Counted from the stretch's first letter, positions 1-9,134 are shown. The stretch: 64,000 nt of DNA from Tsuneonella dongtanensis (GCF_001698205.1 NZ_CP016591.1:2790001-2854000); one strand, 5' to 3'. The notes: a model not told the origin generated them from the letters alone. Translations and numbers: made by a program.

Positions 1-732
1 CAGCATGCCAATCAGGACCATGCCGAGCATCGCCGGGTCGCCCAGGATGCCCGAGAAGTCGGCGTTTACCGCAGCCTCGAAGCCCGGCGGCAGGATCGAG
101 ATCATGAACGCGCCGAAGAAGCCCTTGATGATCCACGCGCGCCAGTGGCGTTTCACTTCCTCGAAGTCGTGCGCCTCGCGGCCCAGCAGCATCGCGCCGA
201 AGTGCCACGCATGGTCGCGCGGGTTCACCATGTAGCGATCGAGCCACAGGACATACGGTACGGACAGGACGAACAGCGGTATTGCTGCTGCCTTCAGCAC
301 CCCCATCGCGAAGAGGTACTGGCCGTCCCAGTACCACCGGCCCAAGGCATATATCCCGGCAAGAATCGCCCAGGTCGCCCAGAGCCCCGCCAGCTTGACC
401 AGCGATACCCGCCGCGTCTCGGCAAGCGACCTCGCTAACGTCCAGTCGATCCCGGTCGATGGACGCAGGTGTACCTTGTCGACCAGCAGCGACACCGAGA
501 CCATCGGCAGCGTCGAGAAGAGCATCGCGGTGACCGCGGCATAGGGGCCGTCGAGGCGCGCGCGGGGGCCGGGAATTCCGAACGCGTCGGCAATCGCCGG
601 CCAGTTGCGGCAGATCGCGATCCACGCGAACAGTCCTGCGAGGCCGGCCAGCCCGACCCACGGCGAGACATCGCTCGCCGGCCGGGCAGGCGGCGGAGCG
701 GACGGCAGGTCGGGCGAGCGCGCGTTCGTCAC
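1..732 (-). CDS. Partial membrane protein, isoprenylcysteine-methyltransferase-like
   Basis: Reading the minus strand from GTG at 732 gives 244 codons with no stop before the window edge, so the C-terminus is missing. An in-frame TAG lies three codons upstream of the GTG and the next in-frame ATG is about 65 codons inside, so GTG is the likely start. The protein has a Pro-rich N-terminus followed by at least four hydrophobic segments. The stretch DRYMVNPRDHAWHFGA resembles sphingomonad proteins annotated as isoprenylcysteine carboxyl methyltransferase family, which are polytopic inner-membrane proteins. The catalytic part would lie outside the window, so the family call rests on recall of this N-terminal region and is tentative. 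It is separated from bamB by 47 bases on the same strand. Confidence 0.5.
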   Translation of the reverse strand, partial: MTNARSPDLPSAPPPARPASDVSPWVGLAGLAGLFAWIAICRNWPAIADAFGIPGPRARLDGPYAAVTAMLFSTLPMVSVSLLVDKVHLRPSTGIDWTLARSLAETRRVSLVKLAGLWATWAILAGIYALGRWYWDGQYLFAMGVLKAAAIPLFVLSVPYVLWLDRYMVNPRDHAWHFGAMLLGREAHDFEEVKRHWRAWIIKGFFGAFMISILPPGFEAAVNADFSGILGDPAMLGMVLIGML

Positions 733-779
733 GCGCCCGCGCTAGCGCCTAAGGGTTAATTTGCCGGTAAGCGCGCGGG

Positions 780-2159
780 CTAGCGGAAAGCGTGGATCGT
801 CCCGCCCTCGTCGAGGACATAGAGCGTGTTGTTGGCCACGATCGGGGCCTGCGCGATCGGTTCCTTCAGCGTCTGGAACAGGCTTGCCGACCCCTCGCCG
901 ACGCTCACGCGATAGATCTGGCCCTCCGAGTTCGCCACCCACAGAGTGTTCCCTGCGAGGACCGGACCGGTCCAGAAGATCGGATCCTTCTTCTTCTCAA
1001 CGTTCTTCCACCGCCCAAGGTCGGTGATCCAACGCACCCGGCCGCTGCCGCGAGCGATCGCGAGGAGACGCGCATCGTCGGTCAGCGTGAAGATCCATTC
1101 GCCCGCGATCGCCGGGGTCGATACGCCCGCGAGGTTGAGCTCCCAGATGCGCTGGCCGGTGACCAGTTCGTAGGCCGCCATGCGGCCGCCCTGGCCGAGG
1201 GCATAGACGCGTCCCGCGTCGATGATCGGATCGGCGTCGATGTCGGACAGCGCGCCGACCTCGGTCGAGATCGAAGTACGCGCGAGCGCGTCGGCCCACA
1301 GCACACGGCCGTTCTCGTAGCGGTAGGCGATGAGCTCGCCGCTCGCGTAGCCCGAGATCACCGTGCCCTGCCCCGCGGCGGGCGAGGCGACGCCGAACAG
1401 GCCGGTCTGGGTGGTCGACCCCGACTCGTTCCACAGCTGCTTGCCGTCCGTCGCAGACAGCGCGAACAGCTGGTTGTCCTGCGTCATCACGTAGACCGAA
1501 CCGAAGGCGACCGTCGGCGCACCGCGCAGCGGCCCGGCCGGCTTGACCTTCCACTGCTGCGCGCCGGTCTGGGCATCGAGGGCCAGCACTTCGCCGACGC
1601 CGTTGGTCGCGAAGACCCGGCCGCCATCGTAGCTTACGCCGCCGCCGAAGTTGGCTGCACGCAGGTTGCCTTCGACTTCCGCCACTTGGCTCCACAGCTT
1701 GCCGCCGCTCTGCGCGTCGAACGCATGGATCACGCCGTTGGTGTCGGCGACGAACATCTTGCCTTCGCCGATTACCGGAGCCGCAGCGAGCCGTCGGCGG
1801 TCGCTCGAACCCGCGACCGACACGCTCCATGCCTTGCCGAGGTTGTCGGGCAACGCGAGATGGCCGTAGCTCTTTCCGGCTGCCCCGCCCGGCTGGGCCC
1901 ATTCCGCGTTGGTCTGGGCCGGAGGCAGGACCACCGAAACGCCCGCGAGCGCGGGATCGATCTTCGCCGTCTCGATCCGCGACAGGACCGGCAGACGGTT
2001 ACCGACGGTCGGGGTGACCTTTTTGTCCTTGCCGCCGAACAGGCCGCCGCCGGCGCAGGCGGACAGGCCGAGCGCAAGCGCGAGCACCAGGCCGGCCCGA
2101 GCGGAAGAACGGAATGCCTTTGCGGTGGTCATCGGCGCTATGGTCCTCGAAAAATTCAT
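780..2159 (-). CDS. bamB: Outer membrane protein assembly factor BamB
   Basis: This 459-residue lipoprotein is the beta-propeller scaffold of the BAM complex that inserts beta-barrel proteins into the outer membrane. A signal peptide ends in the lipobox LSAC near residues 32-35. The rest is built of PQQ-type propeller blades with recurring A-x-D-A-x-x-G-x-x-x-W cores, for example HAFDAQSGGKLW and LALDAQTGAQQW. The start ATG at 2159 overlaps the stop of the upstream TPR gene as ATGA, which argues for translational coupling; a second Met ten codons in (2132) is an alternative. The pairing with a YfgM-like TPR gene is a common arrangement. Its clients in this window would include the YadA-type anchor and the TonB-receptor-like barrel. 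Confidence 0.9.
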   Translation of the reverse strand: MNFSRTIAPMTTAKAFRSSARAGLVLALALGLSACAGGGLFGGKDKKVTPTVGNRLPVLSRIETAKIDPALAGVSVVLPPAQTNAEWAQPGGAAGKSYGHLALPDNLGKAWSVSVAGSSDRRRLAAAPVIGEGKMFVADTNGVIHAFDAQSGGKLWSQVAEVEGNLRAANFGGGVSYDGGRVFATNGVGEVLALDAQTGAQQWKVKPAGPLRGAPTVAFGSVYVMTQDNQLFALSATDGKQLWNESGSTTQTGLFGVASPAAGQGTVISGYASGELIAYRYENGRVLWADALARTSISTEVGALSDIDADPIIDAGRVYALGQGGRMAAYELVTGQRIWELNLAGVSTPAIAGEWIFTLTDDARLLAIARGSGRVRWITDLGRWKNVEKKKDPIFWTGPVLAGNTLWVANSEGQIYRVSVGEGSASLFQTLKEPIAQAPIVANNTLYVLDEGGTIHAFR

Positions 2160-2932
2160 TCGCCGCCCGGCTGGGTGACTGGATTGGTCTCGGCAATGAC
2201 GGTGTCGACGTCGTCGATGGCGTCGACGCCGAGAAGCCCCGCCATCTGGCGCGAACGCGCCTTGAGCGTGTCGGAGGTGTCCTTGTCACGCGCGATCGCG
2301 GCAAACAGCGCGCCCGCCTCGGCCTGGTTGCCCTGGTCGAGATAGGCCATCGCGACGAGTTCTCCCGCCGGTCCGAACCAGGCGTTGCCGGGGGTCGCGA
2401 GCGGCTTCAGCTTCGCGACGACGTCGGCGGGCTTCATCGTGTCGTAGCGCGCGGCGACTGCGCGGATCGTGGCGATGTTGCGCATGGCTTCCGGTGCGCC
2501 GTCGTCGGCCGCGATCCTGTCGTACAGCGCAGCCGCCTCGGCGGGCTTGGCCTGCTCCATCGCGATTCCTGCCTTGAGCAACTGCGCAGCCGCCCGCGCA
2601 CCGGCACCGCCCTCGGCGATGACCGGCGCGAGCGCCGCATCGCCGCTCGGCAGGTTGCCTCGTTCGACCTGGTCGAGCGCGGCGATCAGCTTCTCGCTGT
2701 CGGCTTCCCGCGCGGCATCCTGGCGACCGTCCCACCAAAGGTATCCCCCGAACGCGGCGAGGAGCAGCACGACCGCCGCGACGATCGGCTTGCCGTATCG
2801 TTGCGCAGCCTCGGCATACTGGTCCTGGCGCACGGCATCGTCGACTTCGCGCAGGAGGACGTCTTCCTGCGCAGCCAGCGCACGTGCGCGCTTTTCCTCG
2901 GGGGTCAGGTCGCTATCGGGTCGAAGGGCCAC
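2156..2932 (-). CDS. YfgM-like tetratricopeptide membrane protein
   Basis: The 258-residue protein has a charged cytoplasmic N-terminus, a single membrane span around residues 50-68 (VVLLLAAFGGYLWW) and an Ala-rich helical periplasmic part that reads as degenerate TPRs. This is the layout of the YfgM family, a SecYEG-associated periplasmic chaperone, which is typically encoded just upstream of BamB. It overlaps the bamB start by four bases, so the two are expected to be co-transcribed and to act together in envelope protein biogenesis. The 130 bases upstream hold no gene and probably contain the promoter. The fold and position are well supported; the exact partner in this species is inferred from the family. 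Confidence 0.75.
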   Translation of the reverse strand: MALRPDSDLTPEEKRARALAAQEDVLLREVDDAVRQDQYAEAAQRYGKPIVAAVVLLLAAFGGYLWWDGRQDAAREADSEKLIAALDQVERGNLPSGDAALAPVIAEGGAGARAAAQLLKAGIAMEQAKPAEAAALYDRIAADDGAPEAMRNIATIRAVAARYDTMKPADVVAKLKPLATPGNAWFGPAGELVAMAYLDQGNQAEAGALFAAIARDKDTSDTLKARSRQMAGLLGVDAIDDVDTVIAETNPVTQPGGE

Positions 2933-3062
2933 GGGGTGCTTGCGTCTCGTGTTGTACGGTAAAGGTCAGGTGCGCCGGGTCTTTAGCCGATGGGCGGTTC
3001 AATTCAACGTGCAAAACCGGATGTCCCCCGCAGGGTGAACGCCGACTGAAGCGCTTCCAGCC

Positions 3063-4214
3063 TCACGGCAGCGACGCTCGGCCCATCGCGCTGGCATAGA
3101 GCCGGCGATAGGCATCGATCATTCGCGTCTCGTCGAATTCCGCGCGCGCCTTCGCCCGGTTGGCCTTGCGCAGCTCGCCGCGCGCCCTGGTGTCGTGAAA
3201 GAGGGCCGCAAGGGCATCGGAAAGGGCCAGCTCGTCTCCAGCGGGCACGATCAGCCGGCGGTTCTCGCTGGCGACCATCTCGGCAACGTCGCCAACGTCG
3301 AACGCGGCAACCGGCCGTCCGGCGGCCATCGCCTCGACCAGCGAGATGGGAAACTGTTCGGAATGCGAGGACAGCGAGAAGACGTCGAACAGCCCGATGT
3401 AGGTTTCGGGCGCGGGCGCGAAACCGGGAAGGTGCACCCGGTGCTCGATCCCGAGGCGCTCGGCCTCCGCCAGGATCGCCTGTCGCTCCGGGCCTTCACC
3501 GACAATCACAAGGTGGCAATCATCCTGCAACGGCGCGCACGCTCTGACCAGCGCGCCGAGGTTCTTAACTGGACGCAACCCCGCCACGGTGCCGATCCAG
3601 AATTCCCCCGGGCGCTTGATCAGCCCTGGAAGCGCATCGGGCTTCGGTTCGGCGGCGAAGGCAGCGACGTCGATCCCGTTCGGAATCCGCTGGACCCGTC
3701 CGATCGGCTGGGCCCAGGTGGTCAGCGCTATCTCCTCCAGCTTTTCGGACGGGACGACCAGGCTGCGCGCCCGGCCAAGCGCGATGCGGCGATACCAGTT
3801 CCGCGACGCCTTGAGCCCATCGCGCTCATCCTCGTTGAAGCCGTCCTCGTGGTGGATCAATGGTGGAAGCGACAGCATCTCGCCGAACAGCGTGTGTGCC
3901 ATGACCGCGTCCATCGCACCCCAGTTGTAGGTCAGGACGAGGTCGTATCCCCGCATCGCTTCGGCGATCCGTTTCAGTCTGCCCGGAGTGGGACGCCCCT
4001 GCAGCGAGGGAAAGTCACGGGGCCAGGACACCGTCAGCGCCCGGTCGATCTCGGCCGCGGCGGAAGTGGCTCCCGGAACGCCCGAAACGATCGCGTGGTG
4101 CACATGCGGCCCGAATGCGTTCATCAGCCGAACCGCGCGGCGTTCCTTGCCGCCGGCGGCGAACGTGGAATGGAGGTGGAGAAAGCGCACCGCCGCAGGC
4201 CGCGTCGCGCTCAT
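3063..4214 (-). CDS. Glycosyltransferase, GT4 family
   Basis: About 383 residues, counted from the ATG at 4214 (MSATRPAAV). A longer reading from 4283 is possible but would run toward the divergent selO promoter. The two-domain GT-B layout is visible: an N-terminal acceptor-side domain with a GGKERRAV loop, a linker PNGIDVAAF, and a C-terminal nucleotide-sugar domain with IGTVAGLRPVKN, VIVGEGPER and the EX7E motif EQFPISLVEAMAAG. These are hallmarks of retaining GT4 enzymes that build polysaccharides or glycolipids on the cytoplasmic face. No sugar specificity can be read. It stands alone, head-to-head with selO, so no polysaccharide operon context helps. Confidence 0.8.
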   Translation of the reverse strand: MSATRPAAVRFLHLHSTFAAGGKERRAVRLMNAFGPHVHHAIVSGVPGATSAAAEIDRALTVSWPRDFPSLQGRPTPGRLKRIAEAMRGYDLVLTYNWGAMDAVMAHTLFGEMLSLPPLIHHEDGFNEDERDGLKASRNWYRRIALGRARSLVVPSEKLEEIALTTWAQPIGRVQRIPNGIDVAAFAAEPKPDALPGLIKRPGEFWIGTVAGLRPVKNLGALVRACAPLQDDCHLVIVGEGPERQAILAEAERLGIEHRVHLPGFAPAPETYIGLFDVFSLSSHSEQFPISLVEAMAAGRPVAAFDVGDVAEMVASENRRLIVPAGDELALSDALAALFHDTRARGELRKANRAKARAEFDETRMIDAYRRLYASAMGRASLP

Positions 4215-4302
4215 GCCGCTGGCACCGTGATCATCGAAGTCGCGCGGCCCCTTGTTCGCCAGGCGGCTTGCACGGCCGCACATACCCCTTCACTATCGCC
4301 GG

Positions 4303-5709
4303 ATGAGCGCCGGAGAGCAACCTGCCGCGTACCGGCCCGAGCGCCCCCTGCTCGACCTTGCCGAATGGATCGCCGACCCTGTCGAGCCTGCGGCGTTTCC
4401 CGAAACCATCCTGCGCTGGCGCAACGACCGCGCAGCGGCGACGGTAGGGCTGTCTGGCCTCTCAGATGAAGACTGGGTCCGGCACTTCGCCCGGTTCGAG
4501 CCATTACCCGGAACGCTGCCCGGCCCGCTGGCCCTGCGCTATCACGGGCACCAGTTCCGCATCTACAATCCCGAGCTGGGCGACGGACGCGGGTTTACCT
4601 TCGCGCAGATGCGGGCGGGCGACGGACGGCTGCTGGAACTGGGTACAAAGGGTTCGGGGACGACACCCTGGAGCCGGACCGCCGATGGCCGGCTGACGCT
4701 CAAGGGCGCCGTGCGCGAGCTTCTCGCAACCGAGATGCTCAAGGCTTTGGGGGTGAACACCAGCAAGACCTTTTCGATCGTCGAGACCGGCGAGGAACTC
4801 TGGCGCGGAGACGAACCCTCGCCCACCCGGTCGGCGGTGCTGGTCCGCCTGTCGCACGGGCATATCCGTATCGGCAGCTTCCAGCGGCTCGCCGCACTCG
4901 AGGAGGCCGATCACATGGCGGCACTCGTCGAATATTGCCTCGCCCAGTTTCCGGGACAGCTGCCGCCGGTCGGCGTTCCGGGACGCGAAGAACCCGCCGT
5001 CATCCTGATGCACCAGGTGGTCGAACGGCTGGCGGACCTTGCCGCGAGCTGGATGGTCGCGGGTTTCGTTCACGGCGTCCTGAACACCGACAACATGAAC
5101 GTGACGGGTGAGAGCTTCGACTACGGACCCTGGCGTTTCCTGCCGGCGTGGAACCCGGGATTCACTGCGGCCTATTTCGACCATGCAGGGCTCTACGCCT
5201 TCGGACGTCAGCCCGAGGCGCTTTACTGGAATTGCGGACAGCTGGCCGTGGCACTGCGGACGCTGGTCGACTCAGCGCCTCTCCTGGCCGCGCTGGAGCG
5301 GTTCGGCCCGCTTTACATGGAGAACGTGCGGCGGCGATGGTTGTGGCGACTGGGGGTCGCGTCGCGCGGCGAGGAACGCGACGCCGCGCTGGTTGCCGCA
5401 TGCGAGGCGGCGATGGCCGATAGCGGCGAAGTGCCGGACCTTTTCTTCCATCGCCATCGGTTCGGTGCCCATGCGCAGGGCGAACTCGCCGAGGCATTCG
5501 CGGGCTACAATCCGGTCGCCGGGTCACGACCCTGGCCGGATGGAGAAGAACCACCCAGCCTCGTCATCGATGAAGTTGAACCCCTATGGTCGACGATCGC
5601 CAAGCAGGACCAGTGGACACCGCTGTGGGAAGCGGTCGAACGTATCCGCGCCTTCGGCGAGCTGCTTGGCGCGCCGCCAATGGCGGCGTCACACGTTCCT
5701 GAAGACTAA
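4303..5709 (+). CDS. selO: Protein adenylyltransferase SelO (YdiU)
   Basis: SelO is a pseudokinase-fold enzyme that transfers AMP from ATP to Ser/Thr/Tyr of protein targets and is linked to redox stress. The 468-residue product has the family blocks LRYHGHQFRIYNPELGDG, TKGSGTTPWSR, and the signature NTDNMNVTGESFDYGP, whose first D-N pair and the D ten residues on correspond to the catalytic Asp and the metal ligands. Length is normal for the bacterial family. I chose ATG 4303 (MSAGEQ); an in-frame ATG at 4252 would add 17 poorly conserved residues and run into the region upstream of the divergent glycosyltransferase. Its end overlaps the convergent secreted hypothetical by four bases. Confidence 0.92.
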   Translation: MSAGEQPAAYRPERPLLDLAEWIADPVEPAAFPETILRWRNDRAAATVGLSGLSDEDWVRHFARFEPLPGTLPGPLALRYHGHQFRIYNPELGDGRGFTFAQMRAGDGRLLELGTKGSGTTPWSRTADGRLTLKGAVRELLATEMLKALGVNTSKTFSIVETGEELWRGDEPSPTRSAVLVRLSHGHIRIGSFQRLAALEEADHMAALVEYCLAQFPGQLPPVGVPGREEPAVILMHQVVERLADLAASWMVAGFVHGVLNTDNMNVTGESFDYGPWRFLPAWNPGFTAAYFDHAGLYAFGRQPEALYWNCGQLAVALRTLVDSAPLLAALERFGPLYMENVRRRWLWRLGVASRGEERDAALVAACEAAMADSGEVPDLFFHRHRFGAHAQGELAEAFAGYNPVAGSRPWPDGEEPPSLVIDEVEPLWSTIAKQDQWTPLWEAVERIRAFGELLGAPPMAASHVPED

Positions 5710-6290
5710 CGACGCCGCGGAGCGGGTGCCGGCTGCTGGGGGACCGGCTGGATGTTCGAACCTGGAAGCGCCTGCGCCATCGAGATGGGCTGGATGTCGA
5801 TGCCGAACAGCTTCCAGCGGCCCTGTTCCCACTGGTAGAAAATGTCGAACTGAATCGCCGAGGGGCGAAGCTGGAAGACGCCCTTCACCTCGAACACGTC
5901 CGCCTGAATCTGGCGCGGTGCCTCGAAGAAGGTCGGGGCGAGAACCAGCGAATTCGACAGATCGATGCCGCTCGTGCGCAGCCCCGCGAAGACCTGCGCG
6001 AGCCGCGCGGGATCGTTGTTGATCTGGAATCCCTGCGCCGACATGTCGCGCAGGACCGAGTAATTGCCGGACTTGTTGGCGTGATCGACCGCGAGAAGCG
6101 TCGACCAGATCATCTTGGTCAGCTCAAGCTGGTCGGGAACCGGGCGGGCCGCCGGCGGCGCGACGATGGTTCCCTGCCGCTGCTGCTGCTGTGCCTGAGC
6201 GGCACTTGGCACGACGAATGCGGCGAGGGCAAAAAGAAATGCCGGGGCGAAGCGCCCCGGCATTCCGAAGCTGCATGAATTCAGTGTCAT
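5706..6290 (-). CDS. Secreted hypothetical protein
   Basis: Up to 194 residues with a clear signal peptide (FLFALAAFVVPSAAQA) followed by a Gln-rich linker and a globular part ending in a Pro/Arg-rich tail. The middle (DHANKSGNYSVLRDMSAQGF, then FDIFYQWEQGRWKLFGIDI) resembles small periplasmic proteins with an NTF2-like or DUF4864-like beta fold, but I do not recognise a defined family. Start is uncertain: ATG 6290 or ATG 6263, neither with a good Shine-Dalgarno. A strong intrinsic terminator for the upstream autotransporter gene lies inside the signal-peptide codons, so expression may depend on readthrough or on a promoter within the short gap. Confidence 0.65.
   Translation of the reverse strand: MTLNSCSFGMPGRFAPAFLFALAAFVVPSAAQAQQQQRQGTIVAPPAARPVPDQLELTKMIWSTLLAVDHANKSGNYSVLRDMSAQGFQINNDPARLAQVFAGLRTSGIDLSNSLVLAPTFFEAPRQIQADVFEVKGVFQLRPSAIQFDIFYQWEQGRWKLFGIDIQPISMAQALPGSNIQPVPQQPAPAPRRR
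6231..6264 (-). terminator. Intrinsic terminator overlapping the next gene's start region
   Basis: A perfect 12-bp stem (AATGCCGGGGCG and its complement) with a 3-base loop is followed on the minus strand by TTTCTTTTT. It lies about 45 bases past the stop of the YadA-type gene, where a terminator is expected, yet the stem also forms codons of the signal peptide of the following gene, including its possible ATG at 6263. Confidence 0.8.
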
Positions 6291-6308
6291 GCAGCGGTAT
6301 GTAGCGAC

Positions 6309-8804
6309 TTACCAGGCAACCTGGAAGCCACCGCGTGCACCGACTTCGCCGCTGTCGAAGCCGACGCCGAGACCGGCCGAGATGGACGCGTTCTCGCCGA
6401 CGCGCGCCGCGAAGGCGAGCGTACCGGCAGCGTTCTTCTCGAAGTAGCCGATGCCGCCCGAGAGACCGAAGTTGGTCCCGGCGGGAAGCGACGGCGACTC
6501 CATCGCCAGACCCATCGCCACGCCTTCGTAAGCCTTGTCGAGGCCGCCGAAGAGCGAGGTGATCTGCGCCTGCTGACCGGCGGTCAGCTGCTGCAGTGTC
6601 GCGATGTTGGCCGTGTTGGTCGCAGTTGCGGCGTTCGCGGCATTGAGCTGCGAGACGGTGGCGAGGGTGTTTACGTTTACGCCCTGGCCCAGCGTGCCCG
6701 ATGCGTCGACCGTCGTAATGAACCGATCGGTCCCGGTCTGCGCAGCGGTGCTCGAAGCGAGCGAGCCAACCGTCACCGACGAACCCGCGCCACCCAGGAC
6801 GACCTGGTTGGTGCGCGTGGTCGTGGCACCGAAGCCGACCGCGGTCGATCCGGCGAACGCCGCGGTGGCCGACTGGCCGACGGCGGTCGACTGGAGCGCC
6901 GAGGCAGTCGCCTGACGACCGACGGCCACCGACTGGTTGCCCGAGGCGGTCGTCTGCCAACCGATCGCGGTGGCACCCGTCCCGAGCGCGGTCACCTCGC
7001 CGCCAATGGCGGTCGAGTGGAAGCCGGCACGGGTCAGGTCACCGATCGCGACGGCGTCTTCCTGGTTCGCCTGGGCGTCGTTACCGATCGCCACGGCGGT
7101 CAGGGCATTCGCCGAAGCGATGCGTCCGACGGCAACCGACTGGGCCCCCGCACGCGATGCGTTACCCACCGCGACGGATTGGTCACCGATGGCATTAGCG
7201 TTCGCACCGTAAGCCGACGAACCACGACCTTCCGCATTCGCGATATAGCCATTGGCGGTCGAGAACACGCCAGTCGCGGTCGCCAGAGTGCCGGTCGCAG
7301 TCGACTGCTCGGCCGTGGCGCGCGCGTTGTTGCCGACGGCGGTCGACTGGAAGCCGAGCGCCTGCGCGGCGGCACCGAAGGCCGACGAGCCCTGCGCAGT
7401 CGCAGCGGCGATATAGCCGTTTGCGGTCGAGTTGGCGCCGGTCGCCTCGGCCAGCGTACCGGTCGAGGTGGCCTGCGCACCAGTGGCGCGAGCATTGTTG
7501 CCGAGCGCGGTCGACTGGAAGCCGAGCGCCTGCGCGGCAGCACCATAGGCCGATGAGCCTTGGGCGGTCGCTGCCGCGATGTACCCATTCGCCGTCGAGT
7601 TAATGCCGCTGGCTTCGGCCAGAGTGCCGGTGGCAGTCGCCTGGTCGGCCGTGGCACGAGCGTTGTTGCCCACCGCGGTCGACTGGAAACCGGTCGCCTG
7701 GGCGGCAGCACCATAGGCCGATGCGCCGCGGCCGGTGGCGGCAGCGATGTAGCCGGTGGCGGTCGAGAATACGCCGCTCGCCTCTGCGGCTTCACCCACC
7801 GCGACCGCCTGAGTCCCGGTGGCCGTTGCGGCGTCACCGACGGCGACCGCCCCTTCGGCCGTTGCGAAAGCCAAACGCCCGACCGCTACCGAACCCTGCG
7901 CCGTGGCGTGGGCGCCGTTGCCGAAGGCCGAGGCCTGGTCGGCGCTGGCAACGGCATTGGCGCCATACGCGCTCGCTCCGCGGCCGCTGGCTTCCGAAAT
8001 ATAGCCGGTCGCGGTGGCGAAGGTATTGTTGGCGACAGCACTGTCGCCCACAGCGACGCTGCGCTCGGCCGTGGCTTGCGCCGACAGACCGACAGCTATG
8101 GCGCTCTGGGCGGTGGCCGACGAGAACATACCGACCGCGACCGAGTTCTCACCGATGGCAGCCGAAGCAAAACCGTAAGCGCTGGAACCGAACCCGTCGG
8201 CAAAGGAGCCCCAACCAGTCGCTGAGGAAACGACGCCTTGCGAAACAGCGAACGAACCATTGGCGAGCGAGCCGAAATCTGTCGCGCTTGCCTCATTACC
8301 GATAGCGATGGCAAAAGGGCCGCCGGCATTGGTGGTGTCGCCCAAGGCAATGCTCGATTGGCCAACGGCGGTGGCGAGTTCACCGATAGCCACCGAATGG
8401 AATCCGCTCGCCGTAGTTTCGTTGCCAAGTGCGATTGCGGATTCGTTCAAAGCGTCCGCTTCCGCGCCGATTGCAATAGCGCCGGCCGCATTCGCAAAAG
8501 CTTCCGAACCGACCGCGACGCTCTCGATGCCGGTCGCTGTCGTGTTGGTTCCAACGGCAGTAGCCGAGGGGCCCGTCGCATTAGCGCCCGTTCCGCAAGC
8601 AAGCGATCCGAGCGCGCTGATCGCGCCGCCATCGGTGTCAGGAACCGGGTAAAAGGGGGCTTGCGACACGATGCCGTCATCCGTCGTATCGAGCAAGCAC
8701 TCTTCGGCGGCAACCGACACGGGCGCAGTCACTGTGACGAATGCCATAACGCTAGCCGAAGCGGTAAGGCCGAGCGCCGCAAGGCGGGAGAATTTGATAT
8801 TCAT
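6309..8804 (-). CDS. YadA-type trimeric autotransporter adhesin
   Basis: The 831-residue protein is a type Vc secretion adhesin expected to form a surface lollipop on a trimeric outer-membrane barrel. The start ATG 8804 gives a signal peptide (MNIKFSRLAALGLTASASV... AAEEC). Residues about 40-700 are 14-residue head repeats of the form S-x-A-x-G-x-x-A-x-A (Hep_Hag or YadA-head left-handed beta roll). A neck/coiled-coil follows (LNAANAATATNTANIATLQQ), then the four-strand anchor ending in FQVAW with the expected terminal aromatic residue. The repeats have a higher-order 56-residue period. There is essentially no stalk, so the head should sit close to the membrane. A strong terminator follows the gene; the divergent gap to astD is 330 bases. 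Confidence 0.9.
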   Translation of the reverse strand: MNIKFSRLAALGLTASASVMAFVTVTAPVSVAAEECLLDTTDDGIVSQAPFYPVPDTDGGAISALGSLACGTGANATGPSATAVGTNTTATGIESVAVGSEAFANAAGAIAIGAEADALNESAIALGNETTASGFHSVAIGELATAVGQSSIALGDTTNAGGPFAIAIGNEASATDFGSLANGSFAVSQGVVSSATGWGSFADGFGSSAYGFASAAIGENSVAVGMFSSATAQSAIAVGLSAQATAERSVAVGDSAVANNTFATATGYISEASGRGASAYGANAVASADQASAFGNGAHATAQGSVAVGRLAFATAEGAVAVGDAATATGTQAVAVGEAAEASGVFSTATGYIAAATGRGASAYGAAAQATGFQSTAVGNNARATADQATATGTLAEASGINSTANGYIAAATAQGSSAYGAAAQALGFQSTALGNNARATGAQATSTGTLAEATGANSTANGYIAAATAQGSSAFGAAAQALGFQSTAVGNNARATAEQSTATGTLATATGVFSTANGYIANAEGRGSSAYGANANAIGDQSVAVGNASRAGAQSVAVGRIASANALTAVAIGNDAQANQEDAVAIGDLTRAGFHSTAIGGEVTALGTGATAIGWQTTASGNQSVAVGRQATASALQSTAVGQSATAAFAGSTAVGFGATTTRTNQVVLGGAGSSVTVGSLASSTAAQTGTDRFITTVDASGTLGQGVNVNTLATVSQLNAANAATATNTANIATLQQLTAGQQAQITSLFGGLDKAYEGVAMGLAMESPSLPAGTNFGLSGGIGYFEKNAAGTLAFAARVGENASISAGLGVGFDSGEVGARGGFQVAW
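7180..7850 (-). repeat. 168-bp tandem repeat inside the adhesin gene
   Basis: The codons for GYI recur at exactly 168-base spacing, with matching positions at about 7242, 7410, 7578 and 7746. Each unit encodes four 14-residue head repeats (56 residues) with motifs such as STANGYIAAAT, GSSAYGAAAQA and STAVGNNARAT. A further, less regular GYI block lies 252 bases (1.5 units) upstream. The DNA copies are similar but not identical. Confidence 0.85.
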
Positions 8805-9134
8805 GACGAATGTACCCCATGTTGTGCGACGACGATCCGTCGAACGCAGATAACTGACCGGCTTCCGCCGGAATTTGTGTGCGCAACCCATTTTAGCCGG
8901 TCGACTCACCTTGCATGAAAGTGGTCTCCGATCTTGGATGGCGCCACTGATGCACCAATTTGCCCCACAAAGACAACTCCATATTTCCTGCAATCCATAC
9001 GGATAAGAACGATTTTTGCGCGAAACGCAATCTTCACCATCTCGGGAAATTGGACAGCGGTAATCCATACGCTAAACTGCGGATAACTTGCCAACCGATC
9101 GCCCAGTCCCTCCCATTCCAACCGAAAGCCTTCC
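8805..9134. other. Divergent intergenic region between adhesin and astD
   Basis: No credible gene is seen in these 330 bases. The stretch is more AT-rich than its surroundings and should hold the promoters of both divergent genes. The direct repeat AATCCATACG occurs at 8992 and 9062, each followed shortly by GGATAA, which may be a regulator site near the astD promoter. The adhesin start is preceded by a GGGG tract about 12 bases upstream. Confidence 0.5.

Noticed and set aside
792-2345. A 517-codon open frame on the plus strand opposite bamB
   Set aside because: It mirrors bamB and the TPR gene; high GC keeps antisense frames open and the translation is Arg/Asp-rich without motifs.
7180-7850. 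CRISPR-like regular spacing of repeats
   Set aside because: The 168-base repeat is in-frame adhesin coding sequence with no spacers and no cas genes nearby.
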